Source of the DNA: Cupriavidus sp. AU9028
GTDB lineage: Bacteria > Pseudomonadota > Gammaproteobacteria > Burkholderiales > Burkholderiaceae
Assembly: GCF_019795295.1 (NCBI RefSeq)
Contig: NZ_JAIMCG010000002.1
Span: 124,001 to 188,000, forward strand
Direction: 5' to 3'
Length of the DNA stretch: 64,000 nucleotides
This document shows, piece by piece, positions 8,771 through 17,241 of this stretch. The position numbers and the translations under genes are program-made. Each line of letters opens with the position of its first letter. The first letter of the stretch is position 1. The notes below the pieces were generated by a model that saw only the letters and a program-made list of their open reading frames with translations, did no database searches and was not told the origin of the DNA.

Positions 8771-10027
8771 ATGCAACCTCACACCATGACCACACGTGCT
8801 CACGCGGCCAACGACGCCAGCGTCCGCCCCGCTTCCGAGTCGCAGCACGCCGACGCCCACCGGCCCATGTCCGCTTCCCTCGTCGCGCTGTTTTCGCTCT
8901 GCGCGGGCGTGCTGGTTGCCAACCTGTACTACGCGCAGCCGATCATCGAGCTGATCTCGCCCGCCGTCGGCCTGACGGCGCAGCAGGCCAGCCTCATTGT
9001 CTCGCTGACGCAGGTGGGCTATGCCATCGGCCTGTTCTTCCTGGTTCCGCTCGCCGATCTGCACGAGAACCGCCGCCTGCTGGCGATCAGCGGCGTCGCG
9101 GCCACCGTCAGCCTGCTCGGTGCGGCCCTGTCCACGCAACCGGCGCCCTTCCTGCTGGTGTCGCTGCTGATCGGACTGAGTTCCGTCAGCGTGCAGATCC
9201 TGATCCCGCTGGCAGCGCACCTGGCGCCCGAAGCCACGCGAGGCCGCACCGTCGGCACCATCATGGGCGGGCTGCTGAGCGGCATCCTGCTGGCGCGGCC
9301 GCTCTCGAGCATGCTCGCGGAAGCATTCGGCTGGCGTGCCGTCTTCGTGGCCGGGGCGGCAATGACGCTCGCCACCGTCGTCATCATGATCGCTACCCTG
9401 CCGCGGCGCGTGCCCGAGCACAAGGCCACCTATGCCAGCCTGCTCGCCTCGCTGTGGCATCTGCTGGGCCGCTTCGCCGTGCTGCGCCGGCGCGCCCTCT
9501 ACCAGGCCCTGCTGTTCGCCGCCTTCAGCCTGTTCTGGACCGCGGTGCCGCTGGAACTGGCCAATCGCTACGGACTGTCGCAGGCACAGATCGGCCTGTT
9601 CGCGCTCGTCGGCGCGCTGGGCGCGGTGGCGGCTCCGGTCGCCGGCCGCCTGGCCGATGCCGGCCACACCCGCATCGCCTCGTTCGCCGCGATGGCCCTG
9701 GCCGCGGCCAGCTTCCTGCCCGGCCTGCACGGCGGCGCCCACGGCGTGATCTGGCTCGGCCTGACCGGCATTGCGCTGGACTTCGCCGTGCAGATGAACA
9801 TGGTGCTGGGCCAGCGCGCCATCTACGCGCTCGACGCATCGAGCCGGGCCCGGCTGAACGCGCTCTATATGACCGCCATCTTCGCCGGTGGCGCGGCAGG
9901 CTCGGCCGTCGCCAGCATGCTCTACAGCAGCGCCGGCTGGGCGGGCATCGTCGCCGCTGGCGCCGGGCTGTCGCTGGTCGCGCTCGCGGCGCTTATGGCA
10001 GGCACTGCAACCGCCAGGAACAAGTAG
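8771..10027 (+). CDS. MFS drug/metabolite exporter
   Basis: 418 residues from the ATG at 8771 (in-frame alternatives at 8786 and a GTG at 8717). A polar, Ala/His-rich N-terminal tail of about 35 residues precedes twelve predicted membrane helices. The first helix ends in VANLYYAQPI, and the loop after helix 2 reads LADLHENRR, the position of the MFS A-motif. The protein is of the same subgroup as the convergent transporter at 10207-11460, whose helix 1 reads SVANVYFAQPL, so the two are paralogues in tail-to-tail arrangement. Likely a proton-coupled efflux pump; substrate not predictable. The LysR gene upstream in the same direction may regulate it. Confidence 0.85.
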   Translation: MQPHTMTTRAHAANDASVRPASESQHADAHRPMSASLVALFSLCAGVLVANLYYAQPIIELISPAVGLTAQQASLIVSLTQVGYAIGLFFLVPLADLHENRRLLAISGVAATVSLLGAALSTQPAPFLLVSLLIGLSSVSVQILIPLAAHLAPEATRGRTVGTIMGGLLSGILLARPLSSMLAEAFGWRAVFVAGAAMTLATVVIMIATLPRRVPEHKATYASLLASLWHLLGRFAVLRRRALYQALLFAAFSLFWTAVPLELANRYGLSQAQIGLFALVGALGAVAAPVAGRLADAGHTRIASFAAMALAAASFLPGLHGGAHGVIWLGLTGIALDFAVQMNMVLGQRAIYALDASSRARLNALYMTAIFAGGAAGSAVASMLYSSAGWAGIVAAGAGLSLVALAALMAGTATARNK

Positions 10028-10052
10028 CAGCAGCGCTCTGGACGCGCCCCAT

Positions 10053-10164
10053 CCCCTCTCCCCGGCCCTCTCCCGCAAGCGGGAGAGGGAGAAAACCGGG
10101 AGCACTCCAACGTCGCCGGTTTGCTCCCCTCTCCCGCGCGCGGGAGAGGGGCCGGGGGAGAGGG
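10053..10164. repeat. REP-like palindromic repeat cluster
   Basis: Between two convergent MFS genes lie two palindromes: CCCTCTCCCGC-AA-GCGGGAGAGGG at 10066-10089 and a perfect 26-base palindrome at 10126-10151 built of CCCCTCTCCCGCG and its complement. The outer flanks CCCTCTCCCCGG and CCGGGGGAGAGGG are also complementary, so the whole folds as a nested structure. The same words recur at 18009-18160 and 30513-30552, making this a dispersed REP/BIME-type element. It may also serve as a bidirectional terminator here. Confidence 0.8.
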
Positions 10165-10206
10165 CAGCGAGCGCCAATGTTCACCCCGGCTTCTCCGCTA
10201 GTCCCG

Positions 10207-11460
10207 CTAGACGCCGCCCCGATCCTGCGGCCCCGAGGTAGCAAGCGATATCCCGCGTCGCGTCGCCGCCCAGAACAGCATCGCCAGCAGACTCACCCCC
10301 GCACCGAGCACGCACACCCCCTGCCACCCGGCACGCGCATACGTAGCCGTCGTGGCGATGGCGCCCGCCCCGCTACCCACCGCGTAGAACAGCATATAGA
10401 GGCCAACCAGCCGCCCATGCGCCTGGGGCCTCGCTCGCAGGATCATGGCCTGGTTGGTGACATGCAACGCCTGCCCGCCCAGATCGAGCATGACGATGCC
10501 AAGCAGCAGCGGCCACAGCGACTGATCGAGGCGCGATAGCGGCCACCACGACAGCAGCAGCAGGAACAGCGCCGCGCAGGAGGTATGCTGGCCGTATCCC
10601 CGGTCCGCCCATCGTCCGGCGAGGGCAGCCGCCAGCGCGCCGACCGCACCCACCAGGCCCAGCGCACCGATGGCCGTATGTGACAGCTGCCATGGCGCGG
10701 CGCTCAGCGGCAGGACCACCGCGCTCCAGAAAATATTGAAGGCGGCGAACATCAGCATGGCGAGCACGCCCCGGACCTGCAGCACCCGTTCCTCGCGCAA
10801 CAGCGTCAGCATGGATGCAAGCAGCCGCGGGTAGCTGGCCGCGTCCGCCGCCACCGGCAGCGCCGGCAGGCGCCGCCACAGCGCCAGCGCGAGCGCGAGC
10901 ATCAATCCCGCGGAGCAGAGGTAGACGCCGCGCCAGCCGGCCACATCGCTGACGGCACCGGCGAATACCCGCGCGAGCAGCAAGCCGATGAAGACGCCGC
11001 CCTGCGCCGCGCCCACGACGCGCCCCTGTTCACCGGCACCGGCGGCGGTCGCGGCATAGGCGATCAATCCCTGCGTCATCGCCGTGCCCAGCAGGCCCAC
11101 CCCAAACATTCCCGCCAGCAATACCGGCACGCTGGGCGCGAAGCCGACCACGCCAAGCGCCACTACCAGCGCCAGCAGTTGTGCGGCCATCAGTCGACGA
11201 CGATCGATCCGGTCGCCCAGGGGCACGAGCATCAGCAAGGCAATGGCGCAGCCCAGCTGCGTGGCGGTGATCACGCCGCCGACCGAAGCCTGGCGGATGG
11301 CGAACTCGGCCGCCAGCGCATCGAGCAGTGGCTGCGCGAAATAGACGTTGGCGACGCTCAGGCCGCTGGCGGTGGCGAACAGCAGCACGGACGCGGCGGG
11401 CAGCAGCGGTGGCTGGCAAGCCGGCAGCGCATCGCAGGGGGAGGACCACAGCGGGGGCAT
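10207..11460 (-). CDS. MFS exporter, paralogue of the 8771-10027 transporter
   Basis: 417 residues with twelve predicted helices. Motifs: SVANVYFAQPLLDAL in helix 1, LGDRIDRRRLM as the A-motif loop, and a C-terminal half with GAIATTATYARAGWQG. The start at 11460 follows an upstream region that also contains the promoter of a divergent HxlR regulator (11555). A divergent regulator/transporter pair with an imperfect palindrome between them suggests direct repression by the HxlR protein. Proton-driven efflux of a small toxic compound or metabolite is the family role; no substrate can be assigned. Confidence 0.86.
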   Translation of the reverse strand: MPPLWSSPCDALPACQPPLLPAASVLLFATASGLSVANVYFAQPLLDALAAEFAIRQASVGGVITATQLGCAIALLMLVPLGDRIDRRRLMAAQLLALVVALGVVGFAPSVPVLLAGMFGVGLLGTAMTQGLIAYAATAAGAGEQGRVVGAAQGGVFIGLLLARVFAGAVSDVAGWRGVYLCSAGLMLALALALWRRLPALPVAADAASYPRLLASMLTLLREERVLQVRGVLAMLMFAAFNIFWSAVVLPLSAAPWQLSHTAIGALGLVGAVGALAAALAGRWADRGYGQHTSCAALFLLLLSWWPLSRLDQSLWPLLLGIVMLDLGGQALHVTNQAMILRARPQAHGRLVGLYMLFYAVGSGAGAIATTATYARAGWQGVCVLGAGVSLLAMLFWAATRRGISLATSGPQDRGGV

Positions 11461-11482
11461 CGATCAATCCAGTTGCAAAACG

Positions 11483-11513
11483 AAACTGGTTGTATGGTAG
11501 GCATACCGGTTTT
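11483..11513. promoter_or_regulatory. Candidate HxlR operator in divergent promoter
   Basis: An imperfect inverted repeat, AAACTGGTTGTATG and CATACCGGTTTT separated by five bases, lies in the 94-base gap between the divergent MFS and HxlR genes. It is flanked by a further AGTTGCA...TGCAACT pair. The region is visibly more A+T-rich than its surroundings. Assignment to the HxlR protein is inferred from position. Confidence 0.5.
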
Positions 11514-11554
11514 AAAATGCAACTACAGCTTCCCGCCTTCGCCCTCCGCTTCCC

Positions 11555-12013
11555 ATGCCACGCCTGAAGTCCAGCCTCGATCCGACCTGTCCTGTCGCAC
11601 GCGCGGTCGACCTGGTCGGCGACCGCTGGTCCCTGTTGATCGTGCGCGATGCCTTCGATGGCACGCATCGGTTCGGCGATTTCCAGCGCAATCTTGGCGT
11701 GGCGCGCAATATCCTGGCGGACCGGCTGGCCCGGCTGGTCGAGGCGGGCATCCTGCAGACGCAACCGGCGTCGGATGGCACCGCCTATCAGGAATACGTG
11801 CTGACAGCCCGGGGACGGGAGCTGTTTCCGATCGTGGTGGCCCTGCGTCAATGGGGCGAACAGCACCTGTTCTCCCGGGGGGAGCGGCACTCGCGGCTGC
11901 TGGATACCAGGACGGGCAAGCCCGTTCCGTTGATGATGCCGCGCGGCAGCGACGGCACGGAACTGCTGCCGGAGAATACCGAGGTCAGGAAGGTGAACGT
12001 GCCACAGGGCTGA
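11555..12013 (+). CDS. HxlR-family transcriptional regulator
   Basis: 152 residues with the HxlR winged-helix signature: CPVARAVDLVGDRWSLLIVRD near the N-terminus, then HRFGDFQRNLGVARNILADRLARL as the recognition region and GTAYQEYVLTARGREL as the wing. The conserved cysteine near residue 12 is present; in some HxlR proteins it senses electrophiles or oxidants. Divergent from an MFS exporter gene with a palindrome in between, so it most likely represses that pump and itself. The extended C-terminal tail of about 30 residues after the wing is unassigned. Confidence 0.9.
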   Translation: MPRLKSSLDPTCPVARAVDLVGDRWSLLIVRDAFDGTHRFGDFQRNLGVARNILADRLARLVEAGILQTQPASDGTAYQEYVLTARGRELFPIVVALRQWGEQHLFSRGERHSRLLDTRTGKPVPLMMPRGSDGTELLPENTEVRKVNVPQG

Positions 12014-12051
12014 CGACGGCGGCACTTGCTTCGGTCATGATGACCCGGGAC

Positions 12052-12891
12052 TTACCCGCCCTCATTCCCGAGCAGGAACGCCATCGCCTCGCTCCACCAC
12101 GGTGCATCTACCCGGCCGAACCAATCGTTGTGCTCGGCGCCGGCCACGACGCGCAGCTGCCGCCGGGGACCCAGCGAGTCGTAGAGCGCCCGGCCAAACC
12201 GCGCCGGGACGATGCGGTCGCGTTCGGCGATGACTACCAGTACTGGACCCGCGAAGCCCGCGAGATTGCGCACGCTGTCATAGCGGTCGCGCAGCAGCCA
12301 GGATGTGGGTAGCCAGGCGTAGTGATGGGACGCGATATGGGCGAGCCGGTCCCAGGGCGTGATGAGCATGATGCCGGCGATCTTTTCGCGTTGCCGCTCG
12401 CCAGCAGCCGTTGCGGCCGCCACGCCGGCCCCGAGCGATTCGCCGATCAGCAGCAGCGGCGCGCCGAACTGCGCATGCGCCAGCTCGACGGTGCGCTGCG
12501 CGTCGGCAACAAGGCTGGCCTCGCCCAGTGCGCCATCGCGGGGACCGTAGCCCGGATATTCGGCAAGGATGACGCGCAGGCCCTGCGCGACCAGGGCGTC
12601 GGCATACAGCTGCCGGTGGCCGGCATGTCCTGCATTGCCATGGAGCACGATCACGGTACCGTGTGCCGGCCCCGCCGGTTCCGCCAGCAAACCCCGGAAC
12701 TCCGCTGCTCCTGGCCACGCCTGCAATCGTCCGGAAACCAGCTCGTCCAGGGAAGCCTTGCTGGGGTAGTACAGGAAGCGATCCTGCAAGGCCGCCAGCG
12801 CGCCGCCAGGGGCCATGACAGCGAGGGTGGCCATGCACAGCGCAGCCACCCGGGCGGTCAGCGCGTGACGGCGAGGGATTGCGGTGCCCAT
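12052..12891 (-). CDS. Alpha/beta hydrolase with signal peptide
   Basis: 279 residues from the ATG at 12891, chosen because GGAGG stands ten bases upstream. The N-terminal 35 residues (ALTARVAALCMATLAVMA then GGALA) form a signal peptide or membrane anchor, so it should act in the periplasm. The fold motifs are HGNAGH (oxyanion region), the nucleophile elbow GESLGAG with the catalytic serine, an acid in AERDRIVP and a histidine in AEHNDW. It resembles the YfhR/BEM46-type serine hydrolases that carry a membrane anchor. Substrate unknown. It is convergent with the HxlR gene and 82 bases after the AhpD-like gene on the same strand. Confidence 0.85.
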   Translation of the reverse strand: MGTAIPRRHALTARVAALCMATLAVMAPGGALAALQDRFLYYPSKASLDELVSGRLQAWPGAAEFRGLLAEPAGPAHGTVIVLHGNAGHAGHRQLYADALVAQGLRVILAEYPGYGPRDGALGEASLVADAQRTVELAHAQFGAPLLLIGESLGAGVAAATAAGERQREKIAGIMLITPWDRLAHIASHHYAWLPTSWLLRDRYDSVRNLAGFAGPVLVVIAERDRIVPARFGRALYDSLGPRRQLRVVAGAEHNDWFGRVDAPWWSEAMAFLLGNEGG

Positions 12892-12972
12892 ACTGCCTCC
12901 GGATCGGCTGCCATCCGCATAGTATGCGCCCCGCTCTTCTGCACGGAAACCGCGCAATACAACCTGCCAGCC

Positions 12973-13434
12973 TTATTCCATCGGCCGCCCGTCGATCGGG
13001 TTGTGCATGCCGATCGCCATCCGGTTCCAGGCATTGATCGCCGCCACGACCCAGGTCAGCTCGACGATCTCCTTCTCGTTGAAATGCTCGCGCAGTGCCT
13101 CGAAGGCAGGACCGCGGTCGATATGGTTGTCCGGCAGACGCGTCATCGTCTCGGCCCACTGCAGCGCCGCGCGCTCCCTGGCGGTGAACACGTCACCGGC
13201 CTCGCGCCAGGCGGCAACCAGGCTCAGACGCTGCCACGACTCACCCGCCTTGCGCAGGTCGCGTACGTGCATGTCGATGCAGAAGGCGCAGCCGTTGATC
13301 TGCGACACGCGGGTCTGCACCAGTTCGATCAGCTTGCCGCCCAGCGACGAGCTGGCCAGCGCCTGGTTGACGCCGGCAAGCGACTTGTATTGGGCCGGGG
13401 CAAGGGTAGTCCAGGGAAGACGGGGTGCGCTCAT
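12973..13434 (-). CDS. AhpD-like carboxymuconolactone decarboxylase family protein
   Basis: 153 residues starting at 13434, with AAGGAG upstream of the ATG. The CxxC-H motif (NGCAFCIDMH) near residue 50 is the redox centre of AhpD-type alkylhydroperoxidases; the C-terminal part has the NRMAIGMHNPI segment common to this subgroup. Family members act as thiol peroxidase partners in the cytoplasm, or in unknown redox roles. It is divergent from a MocR-type regulator at 13801, and in such pairs the regulator commonly controls the small redox protein (inference). Confidence 0.88.
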   Translation of the reverse strand: MSAPRLPWTTLAPAQYKSLAGVNQALASSSLGGKLIELVQTRVSQINGCAFCIDMHVRDLRKAGESWQRLSLVAAWREAGDVFTARERAALQWAETMTRLPDNHIDRGPAFEALREHFNEKEIVELTWVVAAINAWNRMAIGMHNPIDGRPME

Positions 13435-13800
13435 GATGTTGCTCCTTGGTCGTGAATCGATATGGGTTGTAGAGAGTTCAGACGGGATGGCAGCGTGGCC
13501 CGCCCGCTTCGGGCAAGCTCGACCGGTCGATGCTGCGCGGCCAGCCTTCACCAGTTGGCGCCCCAGCTGGCGGCTGGTGGACCGGTCGCGACCGGGGCTG
13601 CATTCGAGCAGCAGCAGTTCGATCGGTTCATGGCGGGTTCCGGCTGCCCGCGCACAGGCATCGTTCTCGTGGTCGATGGCGACAGTGTCGGCCATCGATG
13701 TCACAATCGACAGGCACAGTTTCAGACAAAGCGACTAGGCCATCCGCCGTGCGGCGCGAGGCCAGCGAAGGCACCAGGGAACCACGGACACGACCACGCC
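13435..13800. other. 366-bp divergent promoter region with GACCGGTC palindromes
   Basis: No gene supported. It holds a 12-base palindrome TCGACCGGTCGA at 13519-13530 and a 14-base palindrome CCGGTCGCGACCGG at 13582-13595, sharing the word ACCGGTCG. They lie between the AhpD-like and MocR genes and may be operator sites for the MocR protein, though short GC palindromes arise easily in this composition. Confidence 0.4.
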
Positions 13801-15294
13801 ATGACGCCACAAGCCGCCGGTACCGAACCGAACGCCGCCACGCCGCTGCATCTGCAGATCTATTCGCGCTACAAGTCGCTGATCGTGCGGGGGCGCATGG
13901 CGCCGGGCGAACGGGTGCCATCGCTGCGGGTTCTGGCCGTCGAACTTGGCGTTGCGCGCGGAACGGTGGAGGCCGCCTACGACCGGCTGATCGGCGAAGG
14001 CTACCTGGTGGCGAAGGGTCCGGCCGGGACCTTCGTCGCCGACAAGGCGGGCAGCGCCGCCGCGGTGCCGGCGCGTCGCGCCAGGGCCGCGCGTGCAACG
14101 CCGGCCGCGCCGCCGGCGCGGCACGATTCGATGGGCTTCTACGAGGATGGCAAGCCGCCGCTGCTGCAGATGGGGCTGCCGGCGCTGGACGCCTTTCCCC
14201 GCAAGCTGTGGACGCGGCTGCTGGCCCGGCACGCCCGCACGGCCACCGCATTGACACGGCCGCCTGCCGCCGGGCTGCCGGCGCTGCGCGAGGCATTGGC
14301 GGACTATCTGCACCGCTCGCGCGGCATCGAAGCCCATGCACAGCAGATCTTCATTCTGCCGGCCTATACCGCGGCGCTCGGGCTGGTGGCGCAGACGCTG
14401 CTGCGGCGCGGCGATAGCTGCTGGATCGAGACGCCGGGCTTTCCCCCCACTTCCCATGTGCTGGCGCAGCTGGGCTACCGGCTGGCCCGCATCCCGCTGG
14501 ACGAGCAAGGCCTGGACGTCGCCCACGGCCGCGACAGGCATCCCGGCGCCCGCCTGGCCGTCGTTACCCCTTCACACCAGAGCCCGACCGGCATAACGAT
14601 GAGCCTGGCGCGTCGCAACGCCCTGCTGGACTGGGCGGGCGAACACAACGCCTGGATCATGGAGGACGACTACGACGGCGAGTATCGCTACCGCGGGCAC
14701 CCGCTGCCCGCGCTCAAGAGCCTGGACCGGGTTGACCGGGTGCTCTACTGCGGCACGCTGAGCAAGGTATTGTTTCCCGGGCTGCGGCTCGCCTATCTGG
14801 TGGTGCCGGAAAGCCAGCGGGAAGCGTTCGGCGCGGCCTGCCTGCGCACCCTGCACGGCGGCTGTCCCGAACTGTTCCAGGCGGTGGCGGCCGACTTCAT
14901 CCGCGAGGGGCATTTCGCCCGCCATATCAAGCGCATGCGGACCCTCTATGCCAGGCGGCGGGCGATGCTGGCCGACGCCCTGGCGCCCTACCTCGGACAC
15001 GGGTTGTCTCTCGAACTGCGGGATGGGGGGATGCACCTGCTGATCGGCCTGCCCGACCATCTGGACGATGTTGCGCTGGCGCGGCGGGGACGGGAGGCCG
15101 GCTATGGCCTGCAGGCCTTGACCGACTGGCGTGACGGCGAGCCCGGGCGACGCGGGTTGATGGTCAGCTTCACCAACGTCGCGACGCCGGTGCAGGCGCG
15201 CGAGCTGGTGGCCAATCTGATGGCGGCGCTGCAATTGCCGGCTGCCGCGCCGCCGGGAAAAACGACCGGCCCGGGCCGGCGGGCCCCGGCTTAG
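13801..15294 (+). CDS. MocR/PdxR-type regulator (GntR helix-turn-helix fused to aminotransferase domain)
   Basis: 497 residues from the ATG at 13801. Residues 15-85 form the GntR winged helix (RVPSLRVLAVELGVARGTVE). A linker rich in Ala and Arg leads to a class I aminotransferase-like domain from about residue 115 to 480. The pyridoxal-phosphate lysine is K322 in GTLSKVLFPG, with the cofactor-binding EDDYDGEYRY upstream. MocR proteins use PLP or PLP-amino-acid adducts as effectors for genes of vitamin B6, GABA, taurine or related metabolism. It is divergent from the AhpD-like gene, which is the best candidate target. Its stop codon overlaps that of hmp (TTAG shared), so the two genes converge tail to tail. 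Confidence 0.92.
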   Translation: MTPQAAGTEPNAATPLHLQIYSRYKSLIVRGRMAPGERVPSLRVLAVELGVARGTVEAAYDRLIGEGYLVAKGPAGTFVADKAGSAAAVPARRARAARATPAAPPARHDSMGFYEDGKPPLLQMGLPALDAFPRKLWTRLLARHARTATALTRPPAAGLPALREALADYLHRSRGIEAHAQQIFILPAYTAALGLVAQTLLRRGDSCWIETPGFPPTSHVLAQLGYRLARIPLDEQGLDVAHGRDRHPGARLAVVTPSHQSPTGITMSLARRNALLDWAGEHNAWIMEDDYDGEYRYRGHPLPALKSLDRVDRVLYCGTLSKVLFPGLRLAYLVVPESQREAFGAACLRTLHGGCPELFQAVAADFIREGHFARHIKRMRTLYARRRAMLADALAPYLGHGLSLELRDGGMHLLIGLPDHLDDVALARRGREAGYGLQALTDWRDGEPGRRGLMVSFTNVATPVQARELVANLMAALQLPAAAPPGKTTGPGRRAPA

Positions 15295-16496
15295 AGGATG
15301 TCGTCCAGCAGGTCCGGGCCGAACACCTCGCGGTGGATGCGATGCGCGGCAACCCCGTGGCCTTCCAGCGCGGCGCGCTGCACCTGCATGAACGGCAGCG
15401 GCCCGCACAGGTAGAAGTCGCAGTCGGTACCGACCTCGGCCAGCACCCGCTCCACGGCCATCCGGCCTGGCAGCGCCTTGCCGCCGGCGATGGTGGCCGG
15501 CTCCCCGGATTCGAGGAAGTAGTGCGTGGAGAGCTTCGGCAGCTTCGCCACCGCCGCCACCACGTCCTCGATGTGCGCCACCTGCGATCGCTCGCGCGCG
15601 GCATGGGCGAACACCACCCGGCGGTTCGGGTTGCGCTGCGCCAGCGTATTCAGTGCCGAGATCATCGGCGTAATCCCCACCCCCGCGGACAACAGCGCGA
15701 CCGGTGTATCGCCCTCGATCGACGGCGCGAAGTCGCCATAGGGCTGGCTCACCATCAGCACCGTCCCCTCGTCGGCGTTGCGGTGCAACCAGTTCGACAC
15801 CGTGCCGACCGGCCGCTCGGCGTCGCCACGCTCGACCTTGACCGAAATGCGCCAGGTATTGCCATTCGGCGCGTCCGACAGGCTGTACTGCCGCTGCTGG
15901 AACTTGCCGGGCGACAGCTCCACCACCACCGAGACGTACTGCCCCGGGGCAAAATCGACCAGCTTGCCGTCGCCCACCGGCGCCAGCGTGAAGGACACGA
16001 TATCGTCCGACTGCTGCTTGCGCTGGACCACACGCACCGGAACGCGATGGTCCGGTCCGCCATTCGTGCTCTGGTACAGGCGCGCCTCCGCGGCGATCAG
16101 TTCACCGGCCAGCACCCAGTAGGCCTCGTCCCATGCCGTCATCAGTTCCGGCGTCGCGGCCTCGCCCAGGGTCGTCTTCACCGCACCCAGCAAATGCTTG
16201 CCGACGATGGCGTAGTGACTCGGCTTCAGGCCGACCGACACATGCTTGTGCACGATGCGTTCGAGCACCGGGCCCAGCGCCTCGGCGTTGCGATGGTTCG
16301 CTGCATAGGCGAAGACCGCCGCCGCCAGCGACTGCTGCTGGGAGCCATTGGCCTGATTGCCCATGTTGAACAGATTCGTCAGCTCCGGCCGCTCCTCGAA
16401 CATGTTGCGATAGAACAGCTGCGTGATGGCCAGTCCATGTTGCCTGAGGACTGGAACACTGGCATCGATCAGGGGTTTCGAAGCGTCGGACAGCAC
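15291..16496 (-). CDS. hmp: Flavohemoglobin, nitric oxide dioxygenase
   Basis: 401 residues. A globin domain (residues 1-140) contains the distal and proximal haem region (HKHVSVGLKPSHY), followed by a ferredoxin-reductase-like FAD domain (RQYSLSDAP) and an NAD domain (GVGITPM, FYLCGPLPFM). The enzyme converts NO plus O2 to nitrate using NADH. Start choice: an ATG pair at 16529 is in frame, but a GTG at 16496 preceded by TTGGAG six bases away aligns with the usual N-terminus of the family (LSDA...) and gives the length of Cupriavidus FHP (403). Divergent from nsrR, the NO-sensing repressor that normally controls hmp. Ends by overlapping the MocR gene stop. Confidence 0.95.
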   Translation of the reverse strand: MLSDASKPLIDASVPVLRQHGLAITQLFYRNMFEERPELTNLFNMGNQANGSQQQSLAAAVFAYAANHRNAEALGPVLERIVHKHVSVGLKPSHYAIVGKHLLGAVKTTLGEAATPELMTAWDEAYWVLAGELIAAEARLYQSTNGGPDHRVPVRVVQRKQQSDDIVSFTLAPVGDGKLVDFAPGQYVSVVVELSPGKFQQRQYSLSDAPNGNTWRISVKVERGDAERPVGTVSNWLHRNADEGTVLMVSQPYGDFAPSIEGDTPVALLSAGVGITPMISALNTLAQRNPNRRVVFAHAARERSQVAHIEDVVAAVAKLPKLSTHYFLESGEPATIAGGKALPGRMAVERVLAEVGTDCDFYLCGPLPFMQVQRAALEGHGVAAHRIHREVFGPDLLDDIL

Positions 16497-16507
16497 GGGA
16501 TTCTCCA

Positions 16508-16521
16508 AATATGCATTCGCA
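16508..16521. promoter_or_regulatory. Candidate NsrR operator next to the hmp start
   Basis: TATGC-ATTC-GCATA, a perfect 5-bp-arm inverted repeat in an A+T-rich patch (AAATATGCATTCGCATACAT), resembles the ATGCAT-rich NsrR consensus. It overlaps the annotatable ATG pair of hmp and lies directly upstream of the ribosome binding site of the preferred GTG start, which supports that start choice. Confidence 0.45.
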
Positions 16522-16610
16522 TACATCAAAATAGGCGCAGCAGCGCCACCGGGGACAGGGTCGATGCGCGCCGTTGCTGCGCTGCATCGACCATGGCAGC
16601 GATTCTATTA

Positions 16611-16629
16611 AAGATGCATATCTAGTGCA
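16611..16629. promoter_or_regulatory. Candidate NsrR half-site in hmp/nsrR divergent region
   Basis: AAGATGCAT followed by ATCTAGTGCA. The left half agrees with the known NsrR half-site (AAGATGCATTT); the right half is poor. It lies between the two divergent genes and could serve nsrR autoregulation. Confidence 0.45.
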
Positions 16630-16733
16630 ACATTCCCATGCGGCGCAAGTTGCTTGACGTTGGCAAAGGTGTATGACAGCCGGATGTTAAACTGCGCTGT
16701 CCCGCCGCCCACCCCACCGATGCACCGCCTGCC

Positions 16734-17225
16734 ATGAAACTCACCGACTACACCGATTACAGCCTGCGCGTGCTGCTGTACGTCGCGGTGCATCCGGACC
16801 GGCTCGTCACGGTGCAGGAGATCGCGGACACGTTCGGCATCCCCAAGAACCACCTGATCAAGATCGTCCAGCATCTCGGCCAGCTGGGGTTCCTGCATAC
16901 CATGCGGGGTCGATCCGGCGGCATCCGCCTCGGCAAGCCGGCCGCGGACATCGTCATTGGCGACGTGGTGCGCGCGATGGAGCCGGACTTCAAGCTGGTG
17001 CAGTGCTTCCGCGATCCGGGCGAGCACGCCGGCTGCCCGATCCAGGGGGTCTGCGCGCTGCAAGGGGTGCTGGGCAACGCCCTGCAGGCGTATTTCAAGG
17101 TGCTTGACAGCGCCACGCTTGCCGACGTCGTGCAACAGCCGGCGCTGGCGCGAATGCTGGGGGGCACGGCGCTGGTTCCCGTCGGCGCATTGCGCCCTGC
17201 CGCGCGGGCGCGGTCGGTCGCCTGA
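16734..17225 (+). CDS. nsrR: NsrR, Rrf2-family NO-sensing repressor
   Basis: 163 residues. The N-terminal winged helix begins MKLTDYTDYSLRVLLYVA, typical of NsrR, and continues with IADTFGIPKNHLIKIVQHL. The three cluster cysteines are present: QCF, then GCPI and VCAL within the next 20 residues, the spacing that binds a [4Fe-4S] or [2Fe-2S] cluster destroyed by nitric oxide. The NHLIKIVQ recognition helix is the NsrR form rather than IscR. Divergent from hmp, its standard target. The last 25 residues are Ala/Arg-rich and variable. Confidence 0.94.
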   Translation: MKLTDYTDYSLRVLLYVAVHPDRLVTVQEIADTFGIPKNHLIKIVQHLGQLGFLHTMRGRSGGIRLGKPAADIVIGDVVRAMEPDFKLVQCFRDPGEHAGCPIQGVCALQGVLGNALQAYFKVLDSATLADVVQQPALARMLGGTALVPVGALRPAARARSVA

Positions 17226-17241
17226 GACGGCCGGCGGCCGC

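Noticed and set aside
7688-10177. 829-codon minus-strand frame across the LysR and MFS genes
   Set aside because: Low-complexity Gly/Gln/Arg/Asp translation and complete overlap with two well-supported genes.
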